Assembly: GCA_963677085.2 (NCBI GenBank)
Contig: CAXXFH010000004.1
Coordinates: 2,666,001-2,730,000 of the forward strand
Direction of reading: 5' to 3'
DNA: 64,000 bases
Source: G963677085 sp963677085
GTDB lineage: Bacteria; Planctomycetota; Planctomycetia; Pirellulales; Thermoguttaceae
This document shows positions 1-9,400 of this stretch, piece after piece. The notes under the pieces were generated by a model. That model was not told where the DNA came from, did not search any database, and worked only from the letters and a program-made list of their open reading frames with translations. The first letter of the stretch is position 1; every line of letters starts with the position of its first letter. A program made the translations under genes and the position numbers.

Positions 1-1577
1 TCGTGCATCTCTACGAGGACGAAGGTCCGGGCATGTTTCGGCATTTGGTCGGCATGTTCGCCCTGGCCATTTGGGATGCTCGCAACGGCCAACTGCTGCT
101 GGCACGCGATCGACTGGGACAGAAGCCCTTGGTTTATCGCCACGAGCCGGGCAGGTTGCTGTTTGCCAGCGAGTTGAAGAGCTTGTTGGAAGTACCCGGC
201 GTGTCGAGGGAAATCGATCCCCAGTCGCTCGACGAGTATCTTACCTACCAGTACGTGCCGCATCCGCGGACCATCTTCCGCGGCATCGCCAAGCTGCCGC
301 CCGGCTGTTATGCCGTGTATCGGCGCGACCGCCTCGACGTGCGCCCCTACTGGCAGCCCGACTTCGAGCAAGAAGACGACCGTCCGGCGAAGGACTACGC
401 CGCCGAACTGCGCGAATTGTTGACCGCCTCGGTCGAGATACGGTTGCGAAGCGATGTGCCGCTGGGGGCGTTTCTCTCGGGGGGAATCGATTCGACGATC
501 ATCGTCGGCCTCATGCAGCAACTGGCCGCCGAGCCGGTGCGGACCTTTTCAATCGGTTTTCCGGTGGCCGAGTACGACGAAACCAGCTACGCCCGGGCCG
601 CCGCCGAGCGGTTCGACACGATTCACCAGGAGTTCCAGGTTGAGCCGAAGGCCGTAGAGATTCTCCAGCGGCTGGTGTGGCACTACGACGAACCGTTTGC
701 CGACAGCTCGGCCATACCAACTTGGTACGTTTCGGAGTTAACCCGGCAACACGTGACCGTGGCACTAACCGGCGACGGAGGCGATGAGCTGTTTGCCGGT
801 TATCAGCGTTATCGGGCCGTCTCACTGGCCAACCACTTCGACCGGCTTCCGGCTGCCGTTCGAGGCATTTTGGCCGGCGGCTACTGGCAGCACCTTCCCT
901 CGAGCCCACGGCAGAAGTCCACGGTGCGACGATGGAAGCGATTTGCCGAGGTGCTTGCTCAACCGCCCATGCGTCGGTATCTCGACTGGATTTCGATCTT
1001 CAACGAAGGCCGGCGGGGTGGCTTGTACACCGACGAGTTCGTGGCCTCGTTGCCCGGCGTCGATCCGGCCGAATTTATCGAGAGTGCGTTTCGGCGAATC
1101 GGCCGGCGCGATCCGGTTACCGCGACCAGCCTGGCCGATCTGGTCACCTACTTGCCCTGCGACCTGATGACCAAGGTCGACATTGCCTCGATGGCTCATG
1201 GCTTGGAGTGCCGACAGCCGTTTCTCGATCATCGCGTGGTGGAATTGGCCGCACGGATGCCGCGGCACCTGAAATATCGTTACGGCCAGGGCAAACGGAT
1301 CCTCAAAGAGGTCTTCGCCGACCTGCTGCCGCCGGCCATTCTTCGGCGGAAGAAAATGGGTTTTGGCGTGCCGCTGGATCACTGGTTCCGCGACGAACTC
1401 AAGGATTTCGCCCGCGATGTGTTGCTCGATGACCGCACTCAGCAGCGGGGTTATTTTCGGCCGGAGGTGGTGGCCGCCATGCTCGACGCCCATCAGCAGG
1501 GCCAATTCGACCACTCCCCCCGGCTTTGGGCGCTGTTGGTGCTGGAGCTGTGGCACCGCGAATGGGTTGATAGCTAG
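1..1577 (+). CDS. asnB: Asparagine synthase (glutamine-hydrolysing), 5' end cut off by the window
   Basis: Converts aspartate to asparagine using glutamine and ATP in the cytoplasm. The reading frame enters from the window edge, so the N-terminal nucleophile cysteine is not visible; the GTG at position 3 is an internal valine rather than a start. The first ~60 residues are the end of the class II glutaminase domain (HLVGMFALAIWD, LLARDRLGQKPL). The synthetase domain follows, with the pyrophosphate-loop motif FLSGGIDST at about residue 157 of the visible part, ALTGDGGDELFAGY at about 255 and the C-terminal LWALLVLELWHREW. About 524 residues are visible, so only ~100 are missing. Asparagine-synthase-like proteins in polysaccharide clusters look the same, so the true amide acceptor is inferred. 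Confidence 0.93.
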   Translation, partial: VHLYEDEGPGMFRHLVGMFALAIWDARNGQLLLARDRLGQKPLVYRHEPGRLLFASELKSLLEVPGVSREIDPQSLDEYLTYQYVPHPRTIFRGIAKLPPGCYAVYRRDRLDVRPYWQPDFEQEDDRPAKDYAAELRELLTASVEIRLRSDVPLGAFLSGGIDSTIIVGLMQQLAAEPVRTFSIGFPVAEYDETSYARAAAERFDTIHQEFQVEPKAVEILQRLVWHYDEPFADSSAIPTWYVSELTRQHVTVALTGDGGDELFAGYQRYRAVSLANHFDRLPAAVRGILAGGYWQHLPSSPRQKSTVRRWKRFAEVLAQPPMRRYLDWISIFNEGRRGGLYTDEFVASLPGVDPAEFIESAFRRIGRRDPVTATSLADLVTYLPCDLMTKVDIASMAHGLECRQPFLDHRVVELAARMPRHLKYRYGQGKRILKEVFADLLPPAILRRKKMGFGVPLDHWFRDELKDFARDVLLDDRTQQRGYFRPEVVAAMLDAHQQGQFDHSPRLWALLVLELWHREWVDS

Positions 1578-2006
1578 TGGCGGGTACTCGGGACAACTTA
1601 TCCGCCCCCTGTGAGCCGGCAAAGGTGGACAAGCCGCCCATGGCACCTAGTCCATTGCCTCAGGGCTCCCGGTCGCCACCCTAGAGCGTGAAGATCCGGG
1701 AAATATACACACCCTAGGCAGACTTTACGTCGCAGGAATCGCAAAATCGGTTCGTGCGCCCTGCGTCTCGATGTGGATCGCCAGATTCTCCAAAATTGCC
1801 TCTTTGGCCAGATGTCCTCACCGATACAATGACTAGGTGGGCAGCGGGATGACTGCGCCCTGTTCGCCAGGAGCCGTTCAGAAAGCTGGGAGATTGCACA
1901 ATAATATCTTCCGCGAATCGTTTCTCCGCTCAGCTTTGGGGAGCCCGACCACTGCCGGGCTGGCTGCGGTAATGAGGCCGCACGAGCGCATCGAAAGGAC
2001 GACACC
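1578..2006. other. Intergenic region before glgC, no gene seen
   Basis: About 430 bp without a credible ORF. Near 1612-1650 it holds a short GGCAAAGGTGGACAAGCC...CATGGCACC segment that resembles one at 12766-12800, suggesting a dispersed intergenic repeat. The glgC promoter must lie here, but no clear -35/-10 pair was identified. Confidence 0.5.
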
Positions 2007-3284
2007 ATGAAAGACGTACTGGCCGTTATCCTCGCCGGAGGCAAGGGATCTCGCCTGGAACCGCTCACCCGCGATCGGGCGAAACCCGCGGTGCCTTTTG
2101 GCGGTGCCTACCGTATCATCGACTTCACATTGTCGAACTGTCTGAACAGCGGAATTCGTAAAAATCTGGTGCTTACCCAGTACAAGGCGATGAGTCTCGA
2201 TCGGCACATCAACCTTGGCTGGCAGGGTTACTTGTGCCGCGAATTGGGTGAGTTCATCGACGTTGTTCCTCCGCAACAACGGATCGACGAACATTGGTAT
2301 CAAGGCACGGCCGACGCCATCTACCAGAACATCTATACCATCGAGAAGGAACGCCCCAATCACGTGATGGTCCTGGCCGGCGACCACATCTACAAAATGG
2401 ATTACTCGAAGCTGGTTGAGTACCATGTGGAGAACAAGGCCGATCTGACGATCGGCGCGTTGCGGTCCAACCTTTCCGACGCCCGGCAGTTCGGCGTAAT
2501 GCAGGTCGACAACGATTTTCGGATTATTGGGTTCGAAGAGAAGCCGACCGATCCAAAACCCATCCCCGGCGATCCCGAGCATGCCCTGGCCTCGATGGGT
2601 ATTTACGTGTTTTCGGCCCGATTTCTTTTCGAGCAGTTGTGTCTCGATGCCACGCGGCACCAGAGCAACCACGACTTCGGCCAGGATGTGATCCCGTCGA
2701 TTATCGACACGCATCGGGTGTTTGCCTATCCGTTTCTCGACGAGAACCGTAAGCACGACGCCTACTGGCGCGACGTCGGCACATTGGATGCATTTTTCGA
2801 CGCCAACATGGACCTGATTTCGGTCGACCCACAGTTGAACATGTACGATCAACATTGGCCGATCCGCACATACCAACCCAACTTTCCCCCGCCCAAGTTC
2901 GTCTTCGGAGAAGAACGTCCTGGCGGCCGACGCGGGGAAGCGGTCGATAGTATCGTCTGTCAGGGCACGATCGTCTCTGGCGGTAAGGTCCGTCGTTCGA
3001 TTCTGGGGTTTTCCGTGCGTGTGAACAGCTACTCCCAGGTGGAAGACTCGATCATCTTCGATCGGGTTGACGTGGGACGACACGCCAAGATCCGTCGCGC
3101 GATTATCGACAAGGGCGTGAGTGTGCCCGCTGGAATCGAAATCGGCTACGACCACGAATTAGATCGCCGCCGCGGTTTCGCGGTGACCGAGTCCGGGGTA
3201 ACCGTGATCGCCAAGACCGACGGCCTGGAACACTTTTTCGTGGAAGAACGGCTCCACGCCCTGGAAAATGCGGTGAGCGGATAG
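2007..3284 (+). CDS. glgC: Glucose-1-phosphate adenylyltransferase (ADP-glucose pyrophosphorylase)
   Basis: Makes ADP-glucose from glucose-1-phosphate and ATP, the committed step of bacterial glycogen synthesis. The 425-residue length is normal for GlgC. The nucleotidyltransferase signature is at the N-terminus (ILAGGKGSRLEPLTRDRAKP, then FGGAYRIIDFTLSNC). VLAGDHIYKMDY (~residue 128), GFEEKP (~170) and YWRDVGTLDAFFDANMDL (~250) follow. The C-terminal part has the left-handed beta-helix hexapeptide character (SGGKVRRSILGFSVRVNSYS). The ATG at 2007 is preceded by an AAAGGA-like site. Other glycogen genes are not adjacent, so the gene seems to stand alone. Confidence 0.96.
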   Translation: MKDVLAVILAGGKGSRLEPLTRDRAKPAVPFGGAYRIIDFTLSNCLNSGIRKNLVLTQYKAMSLDRHINLGWQGYLCRELGEFIDVVPPQQRIDEHWYQGTADAIYQNIYTIEKERPNHVMVLAGDHIYKMDYSKLVEYHVENKADLTIGALRSNLSDARQFGVMQVDNDFRIIGFEEKPTDPKPIPGDPEHALASMGIYVFSARFLFEQLCLDATRHQSNHDFGQDVIPSIIDTHRVFAYPFLDENRKHDAYWRDVGTLDAFFDANMDLISVDPQLNMYDQHWPIRTYQPNFPPPKFVFGEERPGGRRGEAVDSIVCQGTIVSGGKVRRSILGFSVRVNSYSQVEDSIIFDRVDVGRHAKIRRAIIDKGVSVPAGIEIGYDHELDRRRGFAVTESGVTVIAKTDGLEHFFVEERLHALENAVSG

Positions 3285-3295
3285 CCAATGGCGTA

Positions 3296-3442
3296 CCCTC
3301 TCCCGTCGAGCGGGAGAGGGTGGCGGCGAAGCCGCCGGTTGAGGGCGGTTTGCAGCGGTGAGGATATTGCCTTACCGGAAAACCATTGCCAGAGCCAACG
3401 CCCCTCACCCCCGGCCCCTCTCCCCGGAGGGGGAGGGGAGTG
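3296..3442. repeat. GC-rich hairpins between convergent glgC and the giant gene
   Basis: CCCTCTCCCG-TCGAG-CGGGAGAGGG (3296-3320) is a perfect 10-bp stem just after the glgC stop. A second C/G-run palindrome (CCCCTCACCC...GGAGGGGGAGGGG) lies at about 3408-3440. Neither has a clear U-tract. They could act as bidirectional terminators, or be members of a dispersed CCCTCTCCCC-type repeat family; a related one is at about 51935-51960. Confidence 0.55.
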
Positions 3443-3460
3443 GACTATCGAGACTCTTTC

Positions 3461-6400
3461 TTACGGCCAGTAGGCGGCGAAGATGTCGTCGACCACTTCG
3501 GCCGTCGGTTCATCGTCGTTGCTGCTGTCCTTGCTGAAGACTTCCTCGAAGTCGTATAGCCAAGCGAGTTGGCTGGGCGTGAGCGAAGCGTCTGGCTCTT
3601 CCAGCGTGGCGTCGTAGAGGGTCGCCCGATCGGTGCCGAGCCCTTCACCGTGGATGGCCAACGACTCGAAGAACTTGGCCCGATTGTAGTAACCCTTGCC
3701 GAGCAGGGAGACCTGATTGGCCCGGGCGTCCAGTGTGTCGTCGCCGTCGGTGCCATAAAATAGGGCTTGGTCGTTTCCGCCTTGATCGGCGTAAGCGTGG
3801 GCGCCCTCGAAGAACTTGGCCCGATTGTAGTAGCCCTCGCCGTAGAGGGCCGCCTGGGTGCCCGAGGCGTAGAACGTGTCGTCGCCGGCCGAATCGTAGA
3901 ATCGGGCTTCGTCCACGCCGCCGTAGAAGGCATACGCGTGGACGCCTTCGAACAGTTTCACCCGGGTGTAAAAACCGTCGCCGTAGAGGGCCGCTTCCTC
4001 GGGTCGGGCGATGAACGTGTCGTCTCCGGCCGAGTCGAGCAGCTTGGCTTCGTCTACGCCGCCGATCGACGAGTAGGCATTGACCACTTCGAAGAACTTC
4101 GTGCGGTTGTAGAAGCCGTCGCCGAAGAACGCTACTTCGATCGGTGAACCCCACAGCATATCGTCGTTGATCGAATCATAGAGTTTCGCCTCGTCGGCAC
4201 CACCGCTGGTGGCATAGCCGTGAACGCCGTCGAACCCTTTCGCTTCGAGCAGGTAGCCGTCGCCGGTAAGTTGGCCGTAGCTGGGCGTGGCGATGAAGAA
4301 ATCGTCGCCCGGCGAATCGTAGAACTTGGCCGTATCGACCCCACCCGATTCGGACTGGCCGTAGACCTCGGCGAAACCTTCCACGCGGTTGTTGATGCCA
4401 CCGCCGATCATCACGCCGCCATTGGTCCAGCCGACGAATAAATCGTTTTCGGCCGTGTCGTGCAGGGTGGCAATATCGTTGCCGCCGGCACCGTTGACCT
4501 CCACCGTGGCGAAGTCCAACGCGGTGATCGTCACGTCGCCGCTCACCATCACCGTTTTGTAGGCCCAAGCCTCCACCGTTTCGTCGGTTGCGGTCCCAGT
4601 GATGGTCAACTGGTCGTCGCCGCCGGAGCCGTTGATCTCGATCGTGGTCACCTCGGTGCCGAGTTGCTGCGAAACGCCGTTGACCACCGCCACCCAGACG
4701 CCCAGGTCGGCCCGGTAGGAAATCTCGATCACGTCGTCGCCCACAGTGCCGTCGATCACGGCCTCGGTCGCGTCGGCCGCCTGAACCACGGGCGGGTCGA
4801 AGTTGCCGACCACGGGCAAGGCGTAGTCGTCGCCGAAAGTGGCCGTCGTGTCGTCGCCCAACGGAGTCGGCGAAAAGGCATGGTCGAGCGTCACGACACT
4901 GCCCGTCTGGCGTTTCGTCCCGTTGGCATCGGCCGACATGAGGAAATACCACTCGGCCTGTTCCTCGGGAACCTGACCGCTACGGTCGGGCACCCAAAGG
5001 CCGATGTCGTCGACGCCGTCCTGGTCCATGTCGGCCGCTACGGGGCGTTCACGCACGCCGATGAAACCGAACTCAATCGTGGCGTCCTGCTGGCCAAAGC
5101 CGTTGGCGGCTAGGTCGAAGCGGAAGACGTCGTCGGTCCACGTGGCCAGGTCATCCAGCCCGTCGCCGTCGAAGTCGCCCACGATCGGGTAACCCGCGAT
5201 CGCGCTCGGGATCGCCGTATCGACGTTGAAGTCGTGATCCGTGTCGAGCCACCAAGTGTCGCCGGTAAACAGGGCCACTTCGTCGCCGTTGGCCGCGTTG
5301 CCGTCGAAATTGCCGGCCACGGGCAGGCCGTTGATACCCATCGGGTCGACGATTCCCGGGCCCACCACCCCCTGCTCGCTGAGGCCCGTAATGTTTAGGT
5401 CGGCCACGCCGTCGTTGTCGGTGTCGATCAGCCAGCGGTACTGGCCGTCGACCAGCCCATAGGCGGCCAGCTTGTCGAAGCCGTCGGCCGTGCCGTTGGC
5501 CGAGCCGACGAAGTTGCCTGCGAAGATGTCGTCGCTCGTGAAGCCGTAGTGGTAGATCAAATCGACGTTTGTGGAGTCCTGGTTCTGGTTTTCATTCTGT
5601 GGATCGAAAACCCAGTTGCCGTTGGCGTCGACATACACGCTGCCGGCTACCCAGGTGCCGATTTCCGGCCGGCTGTCCACGGTGAATCGGGCCAAGAAGT
5701 CGCCGCCCGGCTCGCCGTCGCCGCTGGGCAACTCGGGGTTCTCTTGCGGTTCGGCGGCGTTCGATTCGCCGTCGAGCGCGTTGCCTGCGTCGTCCGTGAT
5801 ACTGTCGGAAACGGTCACCGTAAAACGATCGTCGGGCAGCGGCTCGGCGAAGTGGATTCGTACGGTGGTTTGGCCCGGCTCGCCCGCCTCGCTATTGTCG
5901 ATGAATTCGATCCACTCGATGGCGATGTTGCCCACGTGATCGCCGACCACCGTGATGTTACCAGCCGCGGTGGCCAATTGTTCGTTGACTGCCGGATAGA
6001 CGAAGGTCGTGCCGTTGGTATAACGCTCGGGCTGGTCGACAAAGACGATGTCCAGGCTGTTGACCAGCGGTGTGGGCCCGTCTTCCGATGGCTTGGGATC
6101 GAACAGGTCGTAGTCCGTCGCGTCGGAGATCACGACGTCGGCAACCTGCGGCCCACGGGTGTCGAGGAAGATGTCCAACACGTCGACATCCACGTCGGCT
6201 GCGTCGGTGATATTACCCGCCACGTCTTCACCCGTGACAAACACCGTCCGCAGTCCGTCGATCTCCGAGAAGTAATTCGGGTCGTTCAGGTCGATCGTCG
6301 AGGTCAGCTCCCACTGTCCGCCGGGGAACTGGTTGGTGCCGTCGAGCGGCACGGCCACCGTTTCGCCCAGCAGCACGTCGACGTTGGGATCGAGCAAGCC

Positions 6401-9400
6401 GTTGCCGTCGACATCGGCGTAGACTCGCACAATGGTGTTGGCTTCGGCCGTGCCCCAAAACGTCGGCGTGGTGTCGGACGTAATGCGGTCGACCGACGTG
6501 TTGGGTTGGTCTTCGACGCCCGAGTCGCTGTCCGGGTGGAGGCCGTCGTTATCGACGCCGTCGAAGCCGAAGAAGACCTCCGGTGCGATTGTGTCGACCA
6601 CGATTTCCAGCGACTCGCTTCGCGCTCCCCAGCCGGTTTCCAGCTCGGCCGACGGGTCGATCATTTGCACTCGGGCCGAGATGAAGTGGCTGCCGTCGGT
6701 CAACTCGTAGGGCTGTCCGTCGAGTGTGTCGGTGGCGAAGTCGAACACGTAGACGCCTTCAGCGACAAGTCGGGCGTAGCCGATCGGTTCCTGCGGATCG
6801 CCCTCGACGAACACGGCCACGCGGTAGCCGGCCTGGGTGGGATCGGCCGTTTGCTCCGAATTGAACGGAATGGGGATCACTTCGTCCGGCGGATCGTTGG
6901 TCGACGCGTTGCCTGGCAGGTCGTTCAGCAGGATACCGTCGTCCAAGCGGAACCAAACGGTTGGCGTCGTGTCGTAGGTGATGTTGTCCAACTGCGAACG
7001 GCCCGTGTCGCTGTTGTCGCTGTCGCCCGGCGGGTTGGTGGTGCCGTCGACCGGCGCGTCTTGCAGTTCCAAGTCGTAGGGCGTCGGCGGGGCCAGATTG
7101 GTGATACTCAGATCGTAGCCGTTGGCACCCAGCGGCGAACGGCCAAACACCCGCAGGTAATAGGTCTGGCCGGCAACCACGGGAATCCGCGCCCGTTCGT
7201 TGTCGTCGATCGGACCTTCGTTGTTGCCGAAGTCGCCCGTGCCAGCGATCAGGTTGCCGTTTTCGTCGTAGACCTCGATATCCAAGTCCCCGCCCTCGGG
7301 CAGCAGCTCGGGATTGTAGCCCTCGAAGTAAACCTGAATGTCGAGCGTGCCGGTTGTTTCGGGGACGAAGCGGAACCAGTCGTTGTCTCTGAAGGAAGCG
7401 CCTGCATCCGAATTGAGCGGGAATATGGCCAGATTGGTAACATTAAGGGTTTCACCACTACCGATGTAAGCGGCCGTGTTTATGTATTGATTCTCTTCAT
7501 ACATGTCGGGCCCGAGGACCAATAGGTTGGGCTCCAAGTTATCGTTGGCGAAGGCCGGTTCGACGATTTCCACATTAACATAGCTAATGTCGGGGAATTG
7601 AATGGGCGATGTCGCTGATCTTGGGGTTTCGTCTCCAACGACGCCTGTTGCGTCACGGAAGATGCGAATCACGCCTTCGTCGGATCGACGGCTGTGGTCT
7701 ATTACGACGAAATACGTCTCGGGCAAAAAGGAGGACGGATCTTCGCCGCAGATCCTAAGATAATCGGATACACTGGGTGCACCACCGTCGATATGAATTG
7801 CCAAGTTGCGTGTTGTGTCCCAAGTATTAATTCCCACTGCCGGCGAAACCATGATTTGGTCGTTGCCGAGAAGTGACTCAACGGTAAGGGCCTCAACTGT
7901 ATCACCCAAGGTTAGTACTTCCAGGGTCCAAGCAATCCCTAAGTCGAGTTCGACCGTGCGCTTCTCGGCGTCAATCCAGATGAAGTCATGGGAGTTTGTG
8001 CCACGGAACACAACCTCATCGGCCAGGTTATTGCCCCCTTCGATGAGGAAGGTTCCATTGATGTGATCGAAGAAGTACTCAATGTCCTGGCCATCGAGAT
8101 AGAAATTCCCAGCCGTACTGTCCGTTGGCGTAAAGACGATTCGATCGTCCTGCGGCGTGCCAAACACGGTGAGGGTATTCGAAGCGGAGTATATTATGCC
8201 ATCCAGCAAGACCTCTCCTACGCCCACGTGTGCCACTGTGCCACCGAATCCGGTGACCGTGTTGGCGTCCAGGTCGACTTCGATGTTTTGGGTATTCGTG
8301 TCGCCGAGCAGTTTGAGCGTGTCGCCCGCATCGACGTCGCCACCGAGCACGTTGATCCAAGCAAAGGGATGGCCGACGGAAATCGAGAACGAGTCGACGC
8401 CGCCGAGACCGTCGAGTTGCAGGTTTTCGATGCCGTCGGTAGCGACCGGAAGGAACTTGCCGTGCTCGACTATTCCGATGCCGGCGCTGCCCGTCACGGC
8501 GATCGAATCGTCGGCCTCGGTTGCCGTGTAGGCGAGTTGGTCGGTGCCGCCGTTGTCTTTTAGCGTTACCCCGGCCGTAAGCCCTAGGTTTTCGAAGTTT
8601 ACGGCCAGCAGCGTTTTTTCGTCGGCCTGGTCAACGATCTCTACGCGACCGGCGTCGACCGACGTTCCGGGCAAATACTCGAACACGTCGTCGCCCACGG
8701 TGCCTTCGACGGTGAGGTTCACACCTAGCCCGCCGCCGGTGACGGTCAACTCTTCAGTCGCTCCCACACGTACGGCCGCGAAGCCGGCCACGGTCACAAC
8801 GGCCCGATTCACGTTGGGTGTGTCCCCGGGCGAAACGGTGACGTCGGCCGTGGCGTCAACCACCACGCTGTCGGAGGCCGTCGGGGCGCCTCCGTCGACG
8901 ATCACTTCCACGCCCATCAGTGGATCGACGAAGAAGGCATCGTCGCCCTCAAGGCCCACGACGAACAACGCGCCGATTGTGTCGTTGGTAGCGAACTCGA
9001 TCGCTGTGCCGTCGTTGACTGCCACGGTCGCTCTGCCGGTGGTGTCGTTGCGTGTCACGCTGATCTGGTCGGCGTCGCCGGTGGCGCGAACGACCATTTC
9101 GCTGTCGGCCGTGTTCGAGGTGACGTTGATCAACTCGATGCCGGAGAAGTCGACCGGCTGCCTGGGCGAGGCAGTGATCACGCCCGAGCCGGCCGCCGCG
9201 CCGTGAGCGATTTCTAAACTACCGGGCACCACGACGTTGAGCACATCGGAGGCCGTGGGACCGTCGCCTTCGATCACCACGCGGACGTCGGCGATCGGCT
9301 CCGCCGCAAAGGTGTCGTCGCCTTCGAGGCCAACCAGCGTTGCGGTGGCGATGCCGTTGAACACCAGCGACGTGCCGTTGCCGACGGCACTGCCCTGCGT

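Noticed and set aside
3296..3442. Possible CRISPR or tandem array near glgC
   Set aside because: The palindromes differ and have no regular spacer structure; no cas genes are present.
5549..7525. 658-codon plus-strand ORF inside the giant gene
   Set aside because: Antisense to a clearly coding repeat protein; Val/Arg/His/Gly-rich shadow composition with no domain or ribosome site. The same applies to the 294-codon ORF at 11207-12091.
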